A stretch of DNA of 64,000 nt from a bacterium (GTDB lineage: Bacteria > Bacteroidota > Ignavibacteria > SZUA-365): assembly GCA_020444325.1 (NCBI GenBank), contig JAHLLD010000003.1:333572-397571 (forward strand), given 5' to 3'. Positions 47,734 through 56,338 of this stretch are shown piece after piece. The position numbers and the translations under genes are program-made. The first letter of the stretch is position 1. The number at the start of each line of letters is the position of its first letter. The notes beneath the pieces are model-generated. The model ran no database searches. It was not told the origin of the DNA and saw nothing but the letters and a program-made list of their open reading frames with translations.

Positions 47734-48726
47734 ATGAGCACGTGCAGCGTACACACCATACAATTCGCCGAGCAGCCGGAACTGTGGCAGCAGTTGCATA
47801 CGGATGCCGGGAACCGGACCGTATTTTCCTCGCTCCCCTGGCTGCGGATTCTCGCCGAGCTGTTCGAGAGGGAAGCGTCCGCCGTGCTCCTGCTCAGAGG
47901 AGATCGTCCCGTCGCCGGGATTCCTCTCATGATGAAACGCCGGGGTTTTCTTCGCGCCACACCGCCGCTTCCGATTACGATGTATACAGGTCTGCTGCTT
48001 GTGGAAGACAGCAGGTTGTGGATGGAAGATATTCCCCTGCTGCTTCGTGCTGTTGAACGCCGCTGTCATTTTGCTTCACTTTCGACCGTATTACCCGAGC
48101 AGCTCCGGCAGCAATTCGTGTCGAGGCAATGGGATGTGAGGCGCATGCAGAACAGGACCCTGCAGCTGCATGACAGCGATACGCTGTGGCAGGGATACAG
48201 CCAGTCTCTCCGCAGGAAAATCCGACGCACCTCGGAAACGGGACTGCGCATCGACAGTGAAGCAAATCCGCAGACGCTGGCCGAGTGTTACAACGAAAGC
48301 TACAATCGCCACGGCATACTCCCCCCCATTCCCCCTGTACGCATTCAGGAATGGCTCACGAAGCTGCGGCGGCAGGGACTCGTGGATATGTATGCGGCGA
48401 CCCGGACGGATGGACGATGCGTCGCCACACGCGCAATGATACGGGATGGCGACACGCTGTATGACTGGCTTGCCGGTTCCAATCCCCCGCTCGCACCCTC
48501 CGGTTCGCACTGGCTGCTGCATCAGCTGCTTGAAAAATACCACGCCGAGGGATGCACGCGTTTTGATTTCATGGGCGCAAATACTCCGGGCGTCTCCGAC
48601 TTCAAGCGAAGCTTCGGCGGCACAGTGCAGAATTATGAAGAACTCGAATGGTATCGTCCGGCACTGCTCAAACAGGTGAATGCACTGCGCGGTCGCCTTC
48701 GAATGCGGCAGAGGGGACTGACATGA
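47734..48726 (+). CDS. GNAT/FemAB-like acyl- or aminoacyltransferase
   Basis: 330 aa, soluble. Two GNAT-like halves: residues about 30-120 (SLPWLRILAELF, AVLLLRGDRPVAGIPLMMKRR), and about 140-300 with SQSLRRKIRRTSETGLRI and HWLLHQLLEKYHAEGCTRFDFMGAN in part. The last block closely resembles the CelD/FemAB type (FDFMGxN). Likely transfers an acyl or amino-acid group to an envelope substrate; the acceptor is unknown. 11 bases after the lipoprotein; overlaps the next gene by ATGA. Confidence 0.8.
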   Translation: MSTCSVHTIQFAEQPELWQQLHTDAGNRTVFSSLPWLRILAELFEREASAVLLLRGDRPVAGIPLMMKRRGFLRATPPLPITMYTGLLLVEDSRLWMEDIPLLLRAVERRCHFASLSTVLPEQLRQQFVSRQWDVRRMQNRTLQLHDSDTLWQGYSQSLRRKIRRTSETGLRIDSEANPQTLAECYNESYNRHGILPPIPPVRIQEWLTKLRRQGLVDMYAATRTDGRCVATRAMIRDGDTLYDWLAGSNPPLAPSGSHWLLHQLLEKYHAEGCTRFDFMGANTPGVSDFKRSFGGTVQNYEELEWYRPALLKQVNALRGRLRMRQRGLT

Positions 48727-50909
48727 AAATGACCTTCATCAGTGCCGCAGCTGTTGCTGTTGTCCTCCTTGCCGGATCGCTTTTCGCCCAGGAGCTTCCC
48801 GCCGACACCGTGTCCCACGGAGCCGACACATCGCAAACGGTTGCACCTCTGCCCCTCTCACACGCAGATAGTCTGTCAACCGACAGCCTGAGCACAGACA
48901 GCCTGAACGAAGGCTTGCACACGGCTGCCGCTTTCGACAGCACTGTGGTCAGCGCAAAGCCAGGAAGGATTCTTCCCACCCTGCATGATTTCGGATCCTG
49001 GCGATGGAGCAGGGATTCACTCACCCTGCTTCCCTACCAGCGTGCTGCGGATGTTTTTGCTCTGCATCCCTTTTCGCATCTGGCCGATCTCGGCAATTTT
49101 GGTCAGCCCCACGGCATTTCCTTCGCTTCCGGATTGCCTTCCGCCTCTTCGGTGTCGCTGAACGGTGCGCCTTTTGATGATATTCTCACCGGTATGACAT
49201 CAACGGACATGCTGCCGCTGCAGGATCTGGCATCACTGACTGTCTATCCGCAGTACCAGGCGTTCTGGTACGGCGCACCGGGCGATGTCTTTGCCGCGGA
49301 TCTCAAGCAGCGCAAGTGGGATGCGCCGCGTCCCATTACCCGCCTTCGCCATACGGAGGCTGCAAACGAGTACCTCTTCACCGATGCCATGTTCACACTC
49401 AATACGGGAGAGAAGAGCAATATCTATCTCGCCGGCACACGTGTGACCATCGGTGGGGCCTCCGGAACACGGGCAGCACGCTTTGTCAACACTGTCGCCG
49501 AGTCCTGGAATCTCCGGGGCAGGTACCGGGAACAGATCAGTGATATTTTTACCATGTCGCTTGCGGTCCGCTACAACGATGATCTGACATACCAGAATGG
49601 TGGGATTGCTGCAATCTACGACGCCACGCTCGGCAGCTACACCTATCCGGTCAAAGGCAGCACCGCGTTTTCTGATGATGCCTTCGATCCCCTCACCGCC
49701 GAAGTCGCGAATACGACAATCGAAGCACATCGTCAGCGGTACACCGCGACCGGCGCACTGGAGATGCTGTGGACAGAGGATTCCTCACAGGTGACCACCG
49801 TGCAGGTACAGGCGATATCCGACGTGCGGCATTTCGTAGACACGCTGGTTACACAGTTCTCGTACCCGGCGCTCGAGCCGCTGGGACACCTGACGGATCA
49901 CTGGACGATGTACAGGGCGCAACTGGACCACGAAACCACGCTGCCCTGGGCGCGTCTGCGATTGCGGGGGCACCTCGCACGATTTGCCATCGACAAAGGC
50001 GGCGAGGCGCTGACGGAAACCGGACTTGAAAGCGGCGTCCGTGGACGCCTGGATCTGCTGCTCGGTCCGGTCGCACTGTCAGGATTCGGTGCACTCGACT
50101 ATCGCTATGATCAGACGGCCATCAGTCTCGGTGCAGGCGGTGAGCTGCCTCTCGGACCGATCGCCCTCTGGGGCGGTGTCTCATTCTCGCCCCGCATTCG
50201 CTCCTTCCTGGCGACAGCTTATCAGCCGGCGTTGCTGACGACCGTTGGCGACAGAACGCCCGATCTCGACAAGGTCAGCATCGCGGAAGGCGGTCTCCGA
50301 CTCTCCACAGACGTGCTTCATGCCGATCTGCGGGGATTCGTCCGACATGAAGACCGATATCTTCTGCTGCAGTCCGCTGCCTACAAGGATTCGCTTACCG
50401 GACGTTTTCCGCTGACGATTACCGAAATTGAAGGCGGTGCCACGCAGACGATAACTGGCGCATCCCTCAGCGCGGAACTCGCACTCTGGCGTTTCCGCAT
50501 TGATCAGCAGGTGACCTGGCAGCGCACTGACGGTGCGATATCCGCTCTCGACCAGGCGCTTGCTCCCGAATTGCGCTATAACGGCTCGCTGTATTACCGG
50601 GGGTCGCTGATCGAAGGGACGCTCGACCTGAAGGTCGGCGGCCAGTTTACCTACAGTGACAGCTATCTGCCTCTGGTCTGGAATCCTGAAGCAGGTATAT
50701 TCACTCTGCCGATCGACTTCAGCGACGGCGCTTCGAGTTATACCGACATGCAGCGCGTGGATCTTTTTCTTTTCGCAACCATCAAACAACGGGCGACGCT
50801 GTCAGTGGTGTTTTACAACGTGCTGAACAGCAATTACATTACCACTGCATTTTATCCGATGTACGACCGCGCCCTGCGCATCGGAGTAGATTGGATTTTC
50901 TTTGACTGA
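48723..50909 (+). CDS. TonB-receptor-like outer membrane beta-barrel protein
   Basis: 728 aa from ATG 48723. Signal peptide ending in FAQE, then a Thr/Ser/Asp-rich spacer with the repeat DSLSTDSLSTDSLN. A plug-like region follows (about 110-210, LPSASSVSLNGAPFDDI, LQDLASLTVYP), then alternating barrel strands to a C-terminal end of WIFFD. No classic TonB box or carboxypeptidase-like domain. It may be a porin-like relative of TonB receptors. Last member of the four-gene cassette; overlaps the transferase gene by four bases. Confidence 0.78.
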   Translation: MKMTFISAAAVAVVLLAGSLFAQELPADTVSHGADTSQTVAPLPLSHADSLSTDSLSTDSLNEGLHTAAAFDSTVVSAKPGRILPTLHDFGSWRWSRDSLTLLPYQRAADVFALHPFSHLADLGNFGQPHGISFASGLPSASSVSLNGAPFDDILTGMTSTDMLPLQDLASLTVYPQYQAFWYGAPGDVFAADLKQRKWDAPRPITRLRHTEAANEYLFTDAMFTLNTGEKSNIYLAGTRVTIGGASGTRAARFVNTVAESWNLRGRYREQISDIFTMSLAVRYNDDLTYQNGGIAAIYDATLGSYTYPVKGSTAFSDDAFDPLTAEVANTTIEAHRQRYTATGALEMLWTEDSSQVTTVQVQAISDVRHFVDTLVTQFSYPALEPLGHLTDHWTMYRAQLDHETTLPWARLRLRGHLARFAIDKGGEALTETGLESGVRGRLDLLLGPVALSGFGALDYRYDQTAISLGAGGELPLGPIALWGGVSFSPRIRSFLATAYQPALLTTVGDRTPDLDKVSIAEGGLRLSTDVLHADLRGFVRHEDRYLLLQSAAYKDSLTGRFPLTITEIEGGATQTITGASLSAELALWRFRIDQQVTWQRTDGAISALDQALAPELRYNGSLYYRGSLIEGTLDLKVGGQFTYSDSYLPLVWNPEAGIFTLPIDFSDGASSYTDMQRVDLFLFATIKQRATLSVVFYNVLNSNYITTAFYPMYDRALRIGVDWIFFD

Positions 50910-50994
50910 ACGCGGGAGTGCTTACGTTCCCTGCCAGCACCATACAACGTTTTCCTCGTTCCCGCCGAGGGAATTCTTACCTGGAGGTTTTCCT

Positions 50995-52179
50995 GTGAAA
51001 GACATTCGTAAAGCATCAATTGAAACGCAGACTGTACATGCCGGTATCGACGAAAACGAATACGGCGCAGTCGTACCACCTATTTACCAGACCTCGACCT
51101 TCAAGTTCCAGAACGTCGAACACGGTGCCGACCTGTTCGCGGGACGCGGCGACGGCTTCATTTACACCCGCATGCGCAATCCAACCGTGGAAGCAATGGA
51201 AAATGCCATTGCCGTGCTCGAAGGCGGAGCGAAAGGACTCGGATGCGGCAGCGGTATGGCAGCCATTCACACAGCGTTTGCTGCCACCGTCAAGGCAGGA
51301 GATCACGTCATCTCGAGTGAGTCGGTGTACGGTCCGACCAGCACCCTGCTCAAAACCATCATGCACAACTTCGGTGTCGAGAGCTCCCTGGTCGACACCT
51401 CTGACCTCGACGCCATCCGCAACGCCTTGCAGCCCAACACGAAGGTGATTTACGTTGAGACACCGGGAAATCCGACGCTCGTGATCAGCGACCTCGACGC
51501 CATCGCCAAAATCGCGCATGATGCGAATGCTTTGCTGATCGTCGATAATACGTTTATGGGACCCGTGATGCAGCGTCCCATCGAACTCGGGGCGGATGTT
51601 GTCGTCCACAGTCTCACCAAGTCCCTCAACGGACATGCAGACGTGGTCGGCGGTGTCATCGTCGTCAAGGATGAGGAAATGTACCCCACCTTCCGGAAAA
51701 CGCTCAACCAGATTGGCGGCGTCATTGATCCATTCAATTCCTTCCTGGTGCATCGCGGACTGAAAACACTCGCATTGCGTGTGCAGCGCGCATCGGAAAA
51801 TGCAGCGAAGGTCGCCACGTTTCTCGAAAATCACCCGAAGGTCGCGTGGGTGCGCTATCCCGGACTCCCCTCCCATCCGCAATATGAAATCGGTCAGAAG
51901 CAGATGAGCGGCGGCGGCATGATGATTTCGTTTGAGCTGACGGGCGGACTGGAAGCCGGCAAGAAACTGATGGACAACGTCAAGCTGGCGCTTCTTGCAG
52001 TCAGTCTCGGAGGCGTGGAATCCCTCATTCAGCATCCGGCAAGCATGACGCATGCCGGCATGGGCAAGGAACAGCGCGAAGCGGCAAAAATCACTGACGG
52101 ACTCGTACGTTTTTCTGTCGGGATCGAACATGTCGATGAAATCATTGCAGACCTCGAACACGCGCTCGAGCAGTGCTGA
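50995..52179 (+). CDS. PLP-dependent trans-sulfuration enzyme (Cys/Met metabolism family)
   Basis: 394 aa. PLP-Lys in VHSLTKSLNGHADVVGG, plus YTRMRNPTVEAMENAIAVLEGG, VETPGNPTL and the C-terminal SLGGVESLIQHPASMTH. Start chosen as GTG 50995, with GGAGG at 50983-50987; the frame is open upstream but unlike the family. Could be methionine gamma-lyase, cystathionine gamma-lyase or gamma-synthase. The active-site Cys of classical methionine gamma-lyases (YGCT) is Pro here (VYGPTSTLL), so the lyase name is not secure. Followed by a terminator. Confidence 0.9.
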   Translation: MKDIRKASIETQTVHAGIDENEYGAVVPPIYQTSTFKFQNVEHGADLFAGRGDGFIYTRMRNPTVEAMENAIAVLEGGAKGLGCGSGMAAIHTAFAATVKAGDHVISSESVYGPTSTLLKTIMHNFGVESSLVDTSDLDAIRNALQPNTKVIYVETPGNPTLVISDLDAIAKIAHDANALLIVDNTFMGPVMQRPIELGADVVVHSLTKSLNGHADVVGGVIVVKDEEMYPTFRKTLNQIGGVIDPFNSFLVHRGLKTLALRVQRASENAAKVATFLENHPKVAWVRYPGLPSHPQYEIGQKQMSGGGMMISFELTGGLEAGKKLMDNVKLALLAVSLGGVESLIQHPASMTHAGMGKEQREAAKITDGLVRFSVGIEHVDEIIADLEHALEQC

Positions 52180-52204
52180 CAGTTCTGCTCCTGTAAACCA
52201 TGAA

Positions 52205-52230
52205 AGCGGGCCAGGGCCCGCTTTTTTTTA
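52205..52230 (+). terminator. rho-independent terminator after the trans-sulfuration gene
   Basis: Stem AGCGGGC (52205-52211) with GCCCGCT (52216-52222), a four-base loop and eight T. 26 bases after the stop, and facing the convergent MFS gene. Confidence 0.92.
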
Positions 52231-52249
52231 TGTGTCAAAGGCTGTTTGA

Positions 52250-53491
52250 TCAGGAAGCGGCCGGTGAGGCCACACTGCTGTTTCTGCGGGAAAGGAAACG
52301 CATGACGAACGGCCAGGCGATGAGTACGCAGAGGAATTCCGTGACACCGGCCGAAATGAATGCGACCTGGTAACTGAAAAGATCACTGATCACTGCACCA
52401 GCGAGTGGTCCGAGTGCAAACCCCAGCGACCCCGCTGCATTGAACCCACCCATGGCGGAAGCGCGAGACTCGACCGGAGCCACATGCGCAACGAACCATA
52501 GACTCGGCGCATACATCGCCGCGGCAAAAATCCCGCACAGCACCATGACCGGGAAAAACCACCCCGGGGAAAGGAGTCCGACGCCCAGTACTGCCACACC
52601 GTAGAGCAGCGACGCGCCCAGAATCAGACGCGCACCGCCCCATCGGTCAGACAGGCGGCCAAATGGGTAGATCAAAAGTGAGAACGGCAGCAGGTAGCCA
52701 GTCAGCAGCATTCCCGAGGCACGTGCATCCATTCCGAAAGCCGTGGCCACATAGAGCGGAAATGTAACGGCGAAAAAACCGACGGTAAAACGGTCGACAA
52801 ATGTGAACGCGTACGGAATCGCGAGAGACGGACTGCGCCGCAATGCCTTTGTCGCTTCCCGCAGGGAGCGCACGGTCTCGAACCGACCCTCCTCAAGCTG
52901 TTGCCAGGCCAGCAGAGCACAGAGCAGCAGTATCACTGCCCCGATCGAACAGAGCAGCACCATTGAGGAAGCCCCGATTGCGCCCCCGATGGGAAACGCC
53001 AGCGTGGTGCCGAGCGACACTGCGGCACCGACTGCCCCCATGACGCGACCGTAATTACCCTCCCGTGCCCTGTCAACGGCCATGGTCATGACCATGGAGA
53101 AGCCCAGAATCGAAAACGCGCCCTCACCGAAACGCACGATCAGCAGCATGGGATACGTGGATATGAATGGCAGGGCGAAGTGGAACGCGGCAGTGATAAC
53201 ATACCCTATAATGAGCAATCCCTTCCTTCTCCCGATTCTGTCCGATACCGCACCCCACACGAAGGCAAACACCACGTGAGGAATCAGGTAGGATACCGCA
53301 AAAAGCGAAGCCTGGGTATCGTTCAGTACAAATCGGTCCCGCACGAAACTGCCGATGTTCGGGAACACCACAGCAGTGGAGAAGGTACTGGCGAACGCCA
53401 GTACCGCCAGAATCAGTATCTGACGCTGCTGCTTCCGCGTATCGATATGCTGCTCTCGCTTTTCTGCTGATGTTGCGGGTGTCGATGGCAT
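52250..53491 (-). CDS. MFS transporter
   Basis: 413 aa with about 12 hydrophobic segments. The loop 2-3 motif WGAVSDRIGRRKGLLI is the MFS signature, and the second half has YPFGRLSDRWGGARLIL at the equivalent place. Resembles drug- or sugar-efflux subfamilies but no substrate can be named. It stands alone between a terminator and a divergent rpsU, so it has its own promoter in the gap 53492-53700. Confidence 0.88.
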   Translation of the reverse strand: MPSTPATSAEKREQHIDTRKQQRQILILAVLAFASTFSTAVVFPNIGSFVRDRFVLNDTQASLFAVSYLIPHVVFAFVWGAVSDRIGRRKGLLIIGYVITAAFHFALPFISTYPMLLIVRFGEGAFSILGFSMVMTMAVDRAREGNYGRVMGAVGAAVSLGTTLAFPIGGAIGASSMVLLCSIGAVILLLCALLAWQQLEEGRFETVRSLREATKALRRSPSLAIPYAFTFVDRFTVGFFAVTFPLYVATAFGMDARASGMLLTGYLLPFSLLIYPFGRLSDRWGGARLILGASLLYGVAVLGVGLLSPGWFFPVMVLCGIFAAAMYAPSLWFVAHVAPVESRASAMGGFNAAGSLGFALGPLAGAVISDLFSYQVAFISAGVTEFLCVLIAWPFVMRFLSRRNSSVASPAAS

Positions 53492-53619
53492 ACGTGTTTA
53501 ACATCCGGGCACCGCAAAGTAGTTCTGTTGTGAAGCAAGTTTTCCGAAAATCTGCTATTCCCTTTCATGCGCTTTCCCCGGATGGGCGTCGTAATCCCCT
53601 GCACTTCCGCATCCCCGGC

Positions 53620-53648
53620 TTGACTTACTCGACACTTCGTGTTATTTT
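53620..53648 (+). promoter_or_regulatory. candidate sigma-70-like promoter of rpsU
   Basis: TTGACT at 53620-53625, 17 bases, then TATTTT at 53643-53648, about 52 bases before the rpsU start. The spacing is ideal and the -10 box is imperfect. Bacteroidota-type promoters differ from this form, so it is only a candidate. Confidence 0.4.
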
Positions 53649-53700
53649 GGAAATCTGAATTCTAATTGATTGACTTACAACCAGTTAACAGGAGATATAC

Positions 53701-53892
53701 TTGATCGGCATTATTGTTCAGGAAAATGAACCCATCGACCGCGCTATCAAGCGTTTTAAGAAGAAATACGAACGTTCCGGCATTCTGAAAGAATTCAAAA
53801 AGCGTACGTATTACACGAAACCTTCCGTCAAGAAGCGCATGAAAAAGCAGAAGGCCGTCCGCCGCGCAAAGCGTACGTCCGACGATTCCTGA
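53701..53892 (+). CDS. rpsU: 30S ribosomal protein S21
   Basis: 63 aa, very basic. ENEPIDRAIKRFKKKYERSGILKEFKKRTYYTKPSVKKR in part is the whole S21 signature. TTG start at 53701 with AGGAG 7 bases upstream; no in-frame ATG fits. S21 helps initiation on the small subunit. It leads the run toward tsaD and mltG, with a 95-base gap before the next gene. Confidence 0.96.
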   Translation: MIGIIVQENEPIDRAIKRFKKKYERSGILKEFKKRTYYTKPSVKKRMKKQKAVRRAKRTSDDS

Positions 53893-53987
53893 GAGACCGT
53901 CTATTCTGCTGGGAGTAACACGGCGTCCATCGTCGTTCGTTCGTAACCCAACAACGTCTTATCTCACAGCCGGAACTGGATGCGGTT

Positions 53988-55313
53988 TTGGATTATCATT
54001 TCTACTACCACACCATGGCCGACGGCACGGTCAAACAGGTCAACCCGTTTTCGGGGGTTGAGGTATGGTCGGTACCAGGTCGGGGAAGCAAACCGCTCAG
54101 TGAAAGCTTGAAAGGCTACGCACCGGCACCTGTAGAGAAACAGGAGCCTGAGGCGTATTGTGCTTTTTGCAAAGGACGCATGTTCGAGACAGCACCCGAG
54201 AAAGCGCGCGTCATCAGGGAGAAGCAGAACTTTCGCACACTTCATCGCATTCCCCCCTCATCGTACCATGAAACCGAGCCGCTGTTTCGCCGCGTCTCGA
54301 ATCTCTTTGAAATCCTCTCCGTTGATTATTGGCGGCAGAATTACAATTACAAAATGTCCTCTCGCAACCTGCAGTGGAAGGAAGACTATCTTTCCGACCC
54401 CGTAGGCTTGAATCATGTGATGGACATTCTGGATTACAAACTGCGGCGCAGTGGCCGATCAGACGAGGAGATCGCACGCATTTCGATGGAAGAAAAATTT
54501 GTAATGGCCGATGCGTTCTTCGGCGGCGGTCATGAAATGGTCATCGTTCAGCCGCATTACAGGCAGAATGCGCGGAACGCGCGCGACCTGTTTTCCACCA
54601 GCGAACTCAACGAGGAAGAACATTTCCAGTATTACAACTTCATCATCGACGCGATGAAGGATATCACCGCGAACAACCGGTATGTCCGTTCGCTGAGCGT
54701 GTTCAAAAACTGGCTGCCACCCGCGGGGGCCACCTTTGATCATCTGCATACGCAGATCGTCGCCATAGATGAATGGGGTGAGGCGATGGAGCGGAAAATC
54801 AAGATGGTGGTGCAGGACAAGAACGTCTGGAACACATACGGGCCGAACTTTGCAGGGTACCAGAATCTCGTTTTCGCTGAAAACGATTATGCGCTTGCGT
54901 ACGTCGGCATCGGACACCGTTTCCCCACGGTTGAGATTTTTTCGAAATCCGTCAATGCACGTCCGGGTGATCACAACGAAGATGAAATTCGCGGCATGAG
55001 CGACCTCGTGCGCGCGGTGCATGCCGCTGTCGGGGGCGAGATCTCCCTGAACGAGGAATGGCATCACACGCCCATCGATTCAATTTTCAAAATACCCTGG
55101 CACGTTTTCATCAAGCTGCGGATCAACACGCCTGCAGGATTTGAAGGTGGAACCAACATCTTCATCAATCCCCTCACCCCCACGGATCTGCGCGACAAGC
55201 TCGTCCCGAAACTCTATACCCTGCGAGCTGACGGCAATATTGCTTCGAGCATCCGCGTCGCGGAAGAATGCAACCTCGTCCCCAATCCCCTTCAGTATTA
55301 CAAAACGACGTGA
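53988..55313 (+). CDS. GalT-like HIT-superfamily protein (DUF4921 type)
   Basis: 441 aa from TTG 53988; ATG 54015 gives 432 aa and is also possible. A C-x2-C pair at C58-AF-C61 and an HLHTQ block (H252, H254, Q256) match the zinc and nucleotidyl-His sites of galactose-1-phosphate uridylyltransferases, where the motif is HPHxQ. The N-terminal DGTVKQVNPFSGVEVWSVPGRG is typical of the DUF4921 group as I recall it. It may transfer a nucleotidyl or phosphate group to a sugar phosphate, but the substrate is unknown. tsaD overlaps it by GTGA. Confidence 0.78.
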   Translation: MDYHFYYHTMADGTVKQVNPFSGVEVWSVPGRGSKPLSESLKGYAPAPVEKQEPEAYCAFCKGRMFETAPEKARVIREKQNFRTLHRIPPSSYHETEPLFRRVSNLFEILSVDYWRQNYNYKMSSRNLQWKEDYLSDPVGLNHVMDILDYKLRRSGRSDEEIARISMEEKFVMADAFFGGGHEMVIVQPHYRQNARNARDLFSTSELNEEEHFQYYNFIIDAMKDITANNRYVRSLSVFKNWLPPAGATFDHLHTQIVAIDEWGEAMERKIKMVVQDKNVWNTYGPNFAGYQNLVFAENDYALAYVGIGHRFPTVEIFSKSVNARPGDHNEDEIRGMSDLVRAVHAAVGGEISLNEEWHHTPIDSIFKIPWHVFIKLRINTPAGFEGGTNIFINPLTPTDLRDKLVPKLYTLRADGNIASSIRVAEECNLVPNPLQYYKTT

Positions 55314-56338
55314 CCCCGGTGACAGTGCTCGGCATAGAATCTTCCTGTGACGAGACTTCCGCTGCTGTGGTACGCAACGGGACGCTGTGCTCGAATATCA
55401 TTTCCTCGCAGCTCTTCCACAGCGAGTACGGCGGTGTGGTACCGGAACTGGCCTCACGCGCACATCTGCGCGCCATTCTCCCCATCATACGCAAGGCACT
55501 CGATGACGCGCAGGTGTCGATAGAAGATGTGGATGCTGTGGCGGCAACACAGGGACCGGGTCTGATCGGATCGCTGCTCGTCGGACTCAATACGGGGAAA
55601 GGCATTGCCATCGCTCGTGATATCCCTTTCCTGCCGGTGCATCATATCGAGGCGCATCTGTTTTCTCCCTATCTGCATGATCCGCACCCGGAACCTCCGT
55701 TCCTGGGCCTCGTGGTGTCGGGCGGACATACGCTCCTCATTCTCGTGCGCAACGTCGGGAAGTACGAATTGCTCGGAACCACTATTGACGATGCAGCCGG
55801 GGAGGCTTTCGACAAAGTGGCCAAAATGCTGGATCTCGGCTACCCGGGTGGACCGGTCATCGACGCCCGTGCTGCCAGGGGAAACCCCAATGCCGTAACC
55901 TTTGCGCGTCCCCTCCTCGACAGCAAGGACTATCGTTTCAGTTTTTCCGGCCTGAAGACATCCGTGCTTTATCATTTGCGTGACAGAGCGGAAAACGGTG
56001 TGCTGCGCCTGAACGAAGACGAGGTCGATGACATCTGTGCGTCCTTCCAACGGGCGGCGACAGACGTTCTCGCGAGCAAGGTGCTGCGCGCAGCAAAGGA
56101 ATATGACATCAGGGATATTGCTGTGGCAGGCGGGGTTTCAGCGAACAGCGGACTCAAGCACGCGCTGCACACTGGTGCAGAGCGCATCGGACGAAAAGTG
56201 TTCATTCCCGATATTGCGTATTCCACGGACAACGCCGCGATGATTGCCATGCTCGCCTCACTGCAGCTTCAACAAGGAGCGCAGGGCGGTTTGCAGTCCC
56301 CGGCATTCGCCAGAATCGCAGACAGCATGTTCCAATGA
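55310..56338 (+). CDS. tsaD: tRNA N6-adenosine threonylcarbamoyltransferase
   Basis: 342 aa; transfers threonylcarbamoyl to A37 of ANN-decoding tRNAs with TsaB, TsaE and TsaC. N-terminal VLGIESSCDETSAAVV, the metal-binding HHIEAHLFSPYLHD, VSGGHTLL and AVAGGVSANSGL are all present. Start taken as GTG 55310, overlapping the DUF4921 stop (GTGA); earlier in-frame starts overlap further. Coupled to mltG by ATGA. Confidence 0.96.
   Translation: MTPVTVLGIESSCDETSAAVVRNGTLCSNIISSQLFHSEYGGVVPELASRAHLRAILPIIRKALDDAQVSIEDVDAVAATQGPGLIGSLLVGLNTGKGIAIARDIPFLPVHHIEAHLFSPYLHDPHPEPPFLGLVVSGGHTLLILVRNVGKYELLGTTIDDAAGEAFDKVAKMLDLGYPGGPVIDARAARGNPNAVTFARPLLDSKDYRFSFSGLKTSVLYHLRDRAENGVLRLNEDEVDDICASFQRAATDVLASKVLRAAKEYDIRDIAVAGGVSANSGLKHALHTGAERIGRKVFIPDIAYSTDNAAMIAMLASLQLQQGAQGGLQSPAFARIADSMFQ

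Noticed and set aside
51016-52161. 381-codon open frame opposite the trans-sulfuration gene
   Set aside because: Antisense shadow; the sense gene has all PLP-family motifs.
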